A stretch of 64,000 bases of DNA. Source: Burkholderiales bacterium RIFCSPLOWO2_12_FULL_61_40. GTDB lineage: Bacteria > Pseudomonadota > Gammaproteobacteria > Burkholderiales > Burkholderiaceae_C. The notes under the pieces are model-generated. The model searched no databases. It was not told where the DNA came from and saw only the letters and a program-made list of their open reading frames with translations. Positions 59,691 through 64,000 of the stretch are shown in pieces; within the stretch, counting starts at the first letter, position 1, and every line of letters starts with the position of its first letter. The stretch is taken from assembly GCA_001770935.1 (NCBI GenBank), contig MESI01000127.1, forward strand, positions 1 through 64,000, given 5' to 3'. The translations under genes and the position numbers were made by a program.

Positions 59691-60438
59691 CGCGAATACT
59701 TCAACTGGCCAGGGTTTTGTGTCCATCGTCGGCGCGGGCCCCGGCCCGGCCGATTTGATGACCCTGCGGGCGCTGGACCGGCTGCAACGCGCTGAGGTGG
59801 TGGTGCACGACCGCCTGATCGCGCCCGAGGTGCTGGACCTGATCCCGCAGAGCGCCCAGCGCGTCTACGTGGGCAAGGCCGTGGGCAACCACGCCGTGCC
59901 GCAAGAAGGCATTCACACCCTGCTGGTGGAACACGCCCAGCTGGGCAAACGCGTGGTGCGGCTCAAGGGCGGCGATCCTTTTGTGTTCGGGCGCGGCGGC
60001 GAAGAGGTGCAAGCCCTGCAGGCGGCGGGCATTGCGTTTGAGGTGGTGCCCGGCGTGACGGCGGCCAGTGGCTGCTCGGCCTCGGCGGGCATTCCCCTGA
60101 CCCACCGCGACATGGCGGGAAGCTGTGTGTTCTTGCCCGGCCACCTGGCCGACGACAATGCCACGCACGACTGGGCCGCCTTGGCACGCCCCGGCCAGAC
60201 GCGGGTGTTTTACATGGGGGTGCAGCGCCTGCCCCATATTGCCCAGCAACTCATCAGCCACGGCCTGGCGCCGGATACACCCGCCGCCATCGTGCGCGAC
60301 GGCACCCGCGCCACGCAAACCGTGATCGCCTGCAGCCTGACCCGGCTGGTGGAACTGGCGCCTGCCTACGGTCCCCAGCCGGGCTTGCTCATCATTGGCG
60401 AGACGGTGCAACTCAGTCCTGACTACCAGGCAGTTTGA
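59683..60438 (+). CDS. cobA: Uroporphyrinogen-III C-methyltransferase (SUMT)
   Basis: A 251-residue SUMT making precorrin-2: [57 protein letters not shown] and [23 protein letters not shown] at 59683 overlaps the ferredoxin stop by eight bases. The stop is ten bases before ptuA. Confidence 0.95.
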   Translation: MRDANTSTGQGFVSIVGAGPGPADLMTLRALDRLQRAEVVVHDRLIAPEVLDLIPQSAQRVYVGKAVGNHAVPQEGIHTLLVEHAQLGKRVVRLKGGDPFVFGRGGEEVQALQAAGIAFEVVPGVTAASGCSASAGIPLTHRDMAGSCVFLPGHLADDNATHDWAALARPGQTRVFYMGVQRLPHIAQQLISHGLAPDTPAAIVRDGTRATQTVIACSLTRLVELAPAYGPQPGLLIIGETVQLSPDYQAV

Positions 60439-60448
60439 TCGGAAGCTC

Positions 60449-61822
60449 ATGCCAAGTTTGAACATCGCAAAGCTGAGATTGCGGGACTATCGCTGCTTCG
60501 ATGCGATTGATGTGGAATTTCACGAACAGCTCACCGTACTTGTTGCTTCCAATGGTGTGGGCAAGACTTCCATTCTGGACGCCATTGCTGTGGCCTTTGG
60601 TCCTTATATCGGGGCCTTTGACGAGGCCACGGGAAAGCACTTTGAACCAAGCGACATACGTCTGGTGCGCGTTCGCGAGACGGCCAGCAATGAAATGGAA
60701 TATGCAGCCAAAGGTGTGCGTTTGGAAGCCACAGGATTCATCCCCGGCAGCATGTTCGACGAGTTGGGTGAAGACGCGCCGACGGTGTGGAAACGTGCTC
60801 TAAGCGGCCCCACCAAGGCAAAGACCACGATGAAGGACGCCAAGGAATTGGGCGACTATGGCAAGCGTCAACAAGACGCTGTGCGCACACCCGGAGCGGA
60901 TCCTACGCTGCCTTTGCTGGCGTACTACGGCACAGGTAGATTGTGGCAACAAAAGAAACTCATGGAAGGCAAGCTGCCACGCACCTCGCGCACCATTGGC
61001 TATGCCGATTGCCTTGATCCTGCATCAAGCTACAAGTCATTCGTCGCGTGGTTTCGTTACTGGAGCACCAACGCCTTCAAAGGGCAACTGGATGCCAGCA
61101 AGGCCGGTCTTGCTTACGAGGCAACCGAGTTTGACCATTACATCGAGTCCGTAAGCGGCGCAGTCAATACCTGTCTGGCTGCGGCCAAATGGAAAAATAT
61201 TGCCTACTCCCTGTCACGCGAAGAACTCGTGGCACACCACGACCAATACGGCGAATTGCCCGTTGAACTGCTGAGTGACGGCATTCGCAACATGATTGGC
61301 ATGGTGGCTGACATTGCCTTTCGTGCTACCAAGCTAAATCCGCAGTTCGGTAGCGATGCCGCCAAAAAGACACCCGGTATTGTGCTGATTGACGAAGTGG
61401 ACATGCACCTGCACCCGCAATGGCAGCAAGTTGTGCTGCAAAGTCTGACGGCTGCGTTTCCCATGTTGCAGTTCATCGTCACCACCCACAGCCCGCAAGT
61501 GCTCAGCACCGTCCGGCGTGAGTGCATTCGTGTCATTCGGAAAACCGAAGAGGGATACGAGGCGCAGATGCCTTCCATGAGTCCTCTGGCCCGTGAAGCG
61601 GGTGATGCATTGGCTTATGTGATGGATACGCACGCGCAGCCGCAGATGCCTTTGCTGGAAGAGGTTCGTCAGTACGAACAGCTCGTCAGAGCCGGGCAGG
61701 AAGAGACCGATGTGGCACGCCTGGTGCGTCAGCGGCTGGACGTTGCGGGGTATGAAATCCCGGAAAGCAGCCTTGTCACTTGGCGCTTTCTCGCTTCACG
61801 CAACATGCGTTCGGGAGTGTGA
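60449..61822 (+). CDS. ptuA: Septu-like ATPase PtuA
   Basis: A 457-residue ATPase: LRLRDYRCFDAIDVEFHEQL, Walker A SNGVGKTS (about 36-43), Walker B IVLIDEVDMHLHPQW and H-loop VTTHSPQVL. Together with the HNH gene three bases downstream it matches the PtuA-PtuB pair of Septu anti-phage systems and of some retron systems; no reverse transcriptase is present. The ATG at 60449 follows GGAAG; the frame extends into cobA but without similarity. Base composition is visibly more AT-rich than cobA and cobO, consistent with acquisition. Confidence 0.85.
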   Translation: MPSLNIAKLRLRDYRCFDAIDVEFHEQLTVLVASNGVGKTSILDAIAVAFGPYIGAFDEATGKHFEPSDIRLVRVRETASNEMEYAAKGVRLEATGFIPGSMFDELGEDAPTVWKRALSGPTKAKTTMKDAKELGDYGKRQQDAVRTPGADPTLPLLAYYGTGRLWQQKKLMEGKLPRTSRTIGYADCLDPASSYKSFVAWFRYWSTNAFKGQLDASKAGLAYEATEFDHYIESVSGAVNTCLAAAKWKNIAYSLSREELVAHHDQYGELPVELLSDGIRNMIGMVADIAFRATKLNPQFGSDAAKKTPGIVLIDEVDMHLHPQWQQVVLQSLTAAFPMLQFIVTTHSPQVLSTVRRECIRVIRKTEEGYEAQMPSMSPLAREAGDALAYVMDTHAQPQMPLLEEVRQYEQLVRAGQEETDVARLVRQRLDVAGYEIPESSLVTWRFLASRNMRSGV

Positions 61823-61825
61823 AGC

Positions 61826-62413
61826 ATGGTTGAGTTGCAACACCGTGCCGCCATCCCCTTTGAGCTGCACAGTTTCCTGCAAGCGCATCCCCGTGCCGGA
61901 GTGGCCGCCTTTGATAGCATGGAATTTCAGCTTGCCAAGCGGGCGGTTAGAGCCGCGCTCAACACAGATCAGAACGGGCTCTGCGTTTACTGCGAACGCA
62001 GGCTGGCGGCTGACGAGGGTCAGCTAGAGCACATCAAACCCAAGGGCGGGCCGAATGCGCACCCCTTGCTGTGCTTTACCTATACGAACTTTGCCCATGG
62101 CTGCATCAACGACCGCACCTGCGGCCAGAAGAAAAAGAATGGCCTTTTACCCATTGAACCCGGCCCTAATTGCAATGCAGACTGGACGCTTTCGACCGAT
62201 GGCGCCATCGAACCCACGAGCAATCAGACCCGAGCCCGCAAGCATGCCGTCCGGCAAACGCGCGACATGCTGGGCTTGAACAACGCTGCACTGATGCTCG
62301 AACGCAGGAGATTTCTGGACGCTTTTGTCAGGGTTTTGCGAGAAACTCCAAATGACAGCCACCAATTTTTGGGCCTTGTGCCTTTTCGCCACATTCTTGG
62401 CACGGTTTTGTGA
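61826..62413 (+). CDS. ptuB: Septu-like HNH endonuclease PtuB
   Basis: A 195-residue HNH nuclease. Zinc-binding CVYCERRL (about residue 53), HNH His in [16 protein letters not shown], the [20 protein letters not shown] block and a helical C terminus. In Septu the nuclease is held by PtuA and released on infection (family knowledge). Its TGA overlaps a possible GTG start of cobO. Confidence 0.85.
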   Translation: MVELQHRAAIPFELHSFLQAHPRAGVAAFDSMEFQLAKRAVRAALNTDQNGLCVYCERRLAADEGQLEHIKPKGGPNAHPLLCFTYTNFAHGCINDRTCGQKKKNGLLPIEPGPNCNADWTLSTDGAIEPTSNQTRARKHAVRQTRDMLGLNNAALMLERRRFLDAFVRVLRETPNDSHQFLGLVPFRHILGTVL

Positions 62414-62436
62414 ATACCCCTTTCAAAAGTTCCCTC

Positions 62437-63006
62437 ATGCAAATTGAAACTCCCCCCTCGGTCAAGCCCTACGACAAAGCCGAGGGCGAGCGCCGGGGCC
62501 TGGTCATCGTCAACACCGGCGACGGCAAAGGCAAGAGCACCGCAGCTTTCGGCCTGGCCCTGCGCGCGCACGGGCGCGGCAAGGCGGTCAGGATTTTCCA
62601 GTTCATGAAGGTGCCCAGCGCCCGTTTTGGTGAGCACCGCATGTTCGAGCAACTGGGGATTCCCATTGAAGGCCTGGGCGACGGTTTCAGCTGGAAAAGC
62701 CAGGACCTGGAGCATTCGGCCGAACTGGCGCGGCTGGGTTGGCAAAAGGCCAAAGCGGCCATTCTGAGCGGTGACTACTTCATGGTCACCCTCGATGAAA
62801 TCACCTACCCGCTGATCTACGGCTGGATGCCGCTGGACGACGTGCTGGAGACCCTGCGCAGCCGCCCCAGCCAGGTGCATGTGGTGCTGACCGGGCGGCG
62901 CTGCCCACCCGAGATCATTGAACTGGCCGACACCGTGACCGAAATGACCCTGATCAAACACGCCTTCAAAGCGGGTATCCCAGCGCAACGTGGCATCGAA
63001 GACTGA
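62437..63006 (+). CDS. cobO: Cob(I)yrinic acid a,c-diamide adenosyltransferase
   Basis: A 189-residue BtuR/CobA-type adenosyltransferase: P-loop [40 protein letters not shown] and [23 protein letters not shown] at 62437 chosen by similarity; GTG at 62410, overlapping the ptuB stop (GTGA), is the alternative and would couple it to the defence genes. It attaches the adenosyl ligand to cobalt. Confidence 0.93.
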   Translation: MQIETPPSVKPYDKAEGERRGLVIVNTGDGKGKSTAAFGLALRAHGRGKAVRIFQFMKVPSARFGEHRMFEQLGIPIEGLGDGFSWKSQDLEHSAELARLGWQKAKAAILSGDYFMVTLDEITYPLIYGWMPLDDVLETLRSRPSQVHVVLTGRRCPPEIIELADTVTEMTLIKHAFKAGIPAQRGIED

Positions 63007-63025
63007 TTCCCAGGAAGACACCAGC

Positions 63026-64000
63026 ATGAACACCTCCAGCACCCACACCCCGGCACCCGAGCAGACCCTGCATTTCCACGCCCCCCACAAGTCCCCCGCC
63101 GCGCGCCACGCAGTGGCCCAGCGGGTGTGGACGGTGGAAGAGGTGCAGGCACTCCTGGAGATGCCGTTTTCCGACCTGATTTTTCAGGCCCAGACGGTGC
63201 ACCGCGCCCACTTTGACCCGCAGCTGGTGGAGTTGGCCACACTCCTGTCGGTGAAAACCGGCGGCTGCCCAGAAGACTGCGGCTACTGCCCGCAGTCGGT
63301 GCACTTTGACACCGGTGTCGAGGCCGGCAAACTCATGGGTGTGGACGCGGTGCGCAGCGCCGCCCTGGAGGCCAAGGCGGCGGGCGCCACGCGTTTTTGC
63401 ATGGGTGCCGCCTGGCGCGCTCCCAAGGACCGCGACGTGGAGGCCGTGGCCGAGTTGGTCAAGGCGGTGAAGGGCACCGGGCTGGAAGCCTGCTGCACCC
63501 TGGGCATGCTGGCCGAGGGCCATGCCGAGATCCTGCGCGATGCGGGGCTGGACTACTACAACCACAACCTGGACAGCGCCCCCGACTTCTACGGCGACGT
63601 CATCACCACCCGCGACTTCCAGGACCGCCTGGACACCCTGGTGCGCGTGCGCAACGCGGGTGTCAGCGTGTGCTGCGGCGGCATTGTGGGCATGGGCGAG
63701 TCGCGTCTGCAGCGCGCCGGCCTGATTGCCGAGCTGGCCAACCTGGCGCCGTACCCCGAGTCGGTGCCGATCAACCATTTGGTGAAGGTGGAAGGCACAC
63801 CGCTGGCCGATCAGCCCGACTTGGACCCGCTGGAATTCGTGCGCACCATTGCCGTGGCGCGCATCACCATGCCCAAGGCACGGGTGCGCCTGTCGGCCGG
63901 GCGCCAAAGCATGGGCGACGCGGTGCAAGCCCTGTGCTTTGTGGCCGGCGCCAATTCCATTTTTTATGGTGACAAGCTGCTCACCACGCCCAACCCCCAG
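63026..64000 (+). CDS. bioB: Biotin synthase (3' end outside window)
   Basis: 325 codons visible, open to the window end. It is a radical SAM enzyme: the 4Fe-4S motif CPEDCGYC lies in [18 protein letters not shown] (about residue 78), and the 2Fe-2S cysteines are in FCMGAAWR and [10 protein letters not shown], followed by [13 protein letters not shown] and SAGRQSMG. It converts dethiobiotin to biotin. The N-terminal 30 residues are a variable extension. Start 19 bases after cobO; whether it is co-transcribed with the B12 genes is unclear. Confidence 0.95.
   Translation, partial: MNTSSTHTPAPEQTLHFHAPHKSPAARHAVAQRVWTVEEVQALLEMPFSDLIFQAQTVHRAHFDPQLVELATLLSVKTGGCPEDCGYCPQSVHFDTGVEAGKLMGVDAVRSAALEAKAAGATRFCMGAAWRAPKDRDVEAVAELVKAVKGTGLEACCTLGMLAEGHAEILRDAGLDYYNHNLDSAPDFYGDVITTRDFQDRLDTLVRVRNAGVSVCCGGIVGMGESRLQRAGLIAELANLAPYPESVPINHLVKVEGTPLADQPDLDPLEFVRTIAVARITMPKARVRLSAGRQSMGDAVQALCFVAGANSIFYGDKLLTTPNPQ

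Overview
The window looks like a chromosome segment of a betaproteobacterium (Burkholderiales), most likely Comamonadaceae and Rhodoferax-like. This is inferred from the high G+C, the phaC-phaA-phaB order, a beta/gamma-type 6S RNA beside zapA, the DUF3418-type HrpA and a roughly 60-bp repeat containing TAGCTGCTTGCGC that I associate with this family. No rRNA, tRNA, CRISPR array or intact insertion sequence was seen.

Layout. 1-3250: 3' part of hrpA, interrupted in frame by four repeat insertions. 3277-5257 (minus): an ATPase plus TOPRIM-like gene pair, a probable defence module, behind a small coupled ORF and a run of eleven C. 5312-9321: a TetR-controlled efflux operon (adaptor, FtsX-type permease, ATPase) with a 234-bp MITE-like element exactly at a former ATGA gene overlap. 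9593-18300: a type I restriction-modification operon, hsdM - small ORF - hsdS - OLD-like ATPase/TOPRIM nuclease - hsdR. 18489-19120: VapBC toxin-antitoxin. 19162-30356: housekeeping and mixed genes (M14 peptidase, DMT transporter, pilin-like protein, sugar dehydrogenase, chemoreceptor, exonuclease/GIY-YIG fusion, NUDIX, FAH-family hydrolase, PgeF). 30451-34275: polyhydroxybutyrate operon with its terminator. 34393-40246: three cyclic-di-GMP genes. 40358-41967 (minus): TauE/SafE transporter, 6S RNA, zapA and a small coiled-coil gene.

42018-63006 is a cobalamin regulon. A B12 riboswitch precedes btuB. Then come cobB, a BtuF-like protein without signal peptide, cobU, btuF, btuC, btuD, a 24-codon minigene, cobM, cbiX, cbiC, cbiD, cobL(cbiET), cobI, cbiG, cobE, cbtB, cbtA, cobJ, a thioredoxin-like ferredoxin, cobA, cobO and finally bioB (cut by the window end). 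CbiX, CbiD and CbiG point to the early-cobalt (anaerobic) route. Most junctions are 4-base stop/start overlaps. A Septu-like defence pair (ptuA-ptuB) sits inside the operon between cobA and cobO.

The most unusual signal is a family of four about 91-102-bp palindromic elements, all inside coding sequence (hrpA twice, cobB, btuF). They share a core, while their 26-30-bp arms differ between copies yet stay complementary within each copy. A second, 60-bp repeat family also sits inside genes, and four of its five intragenic copies are read in the same frame (AQAA). The genome therefore seems to carry at least two protein-invading small repeats, plus the MITE that preserved both genes at its insertion point.
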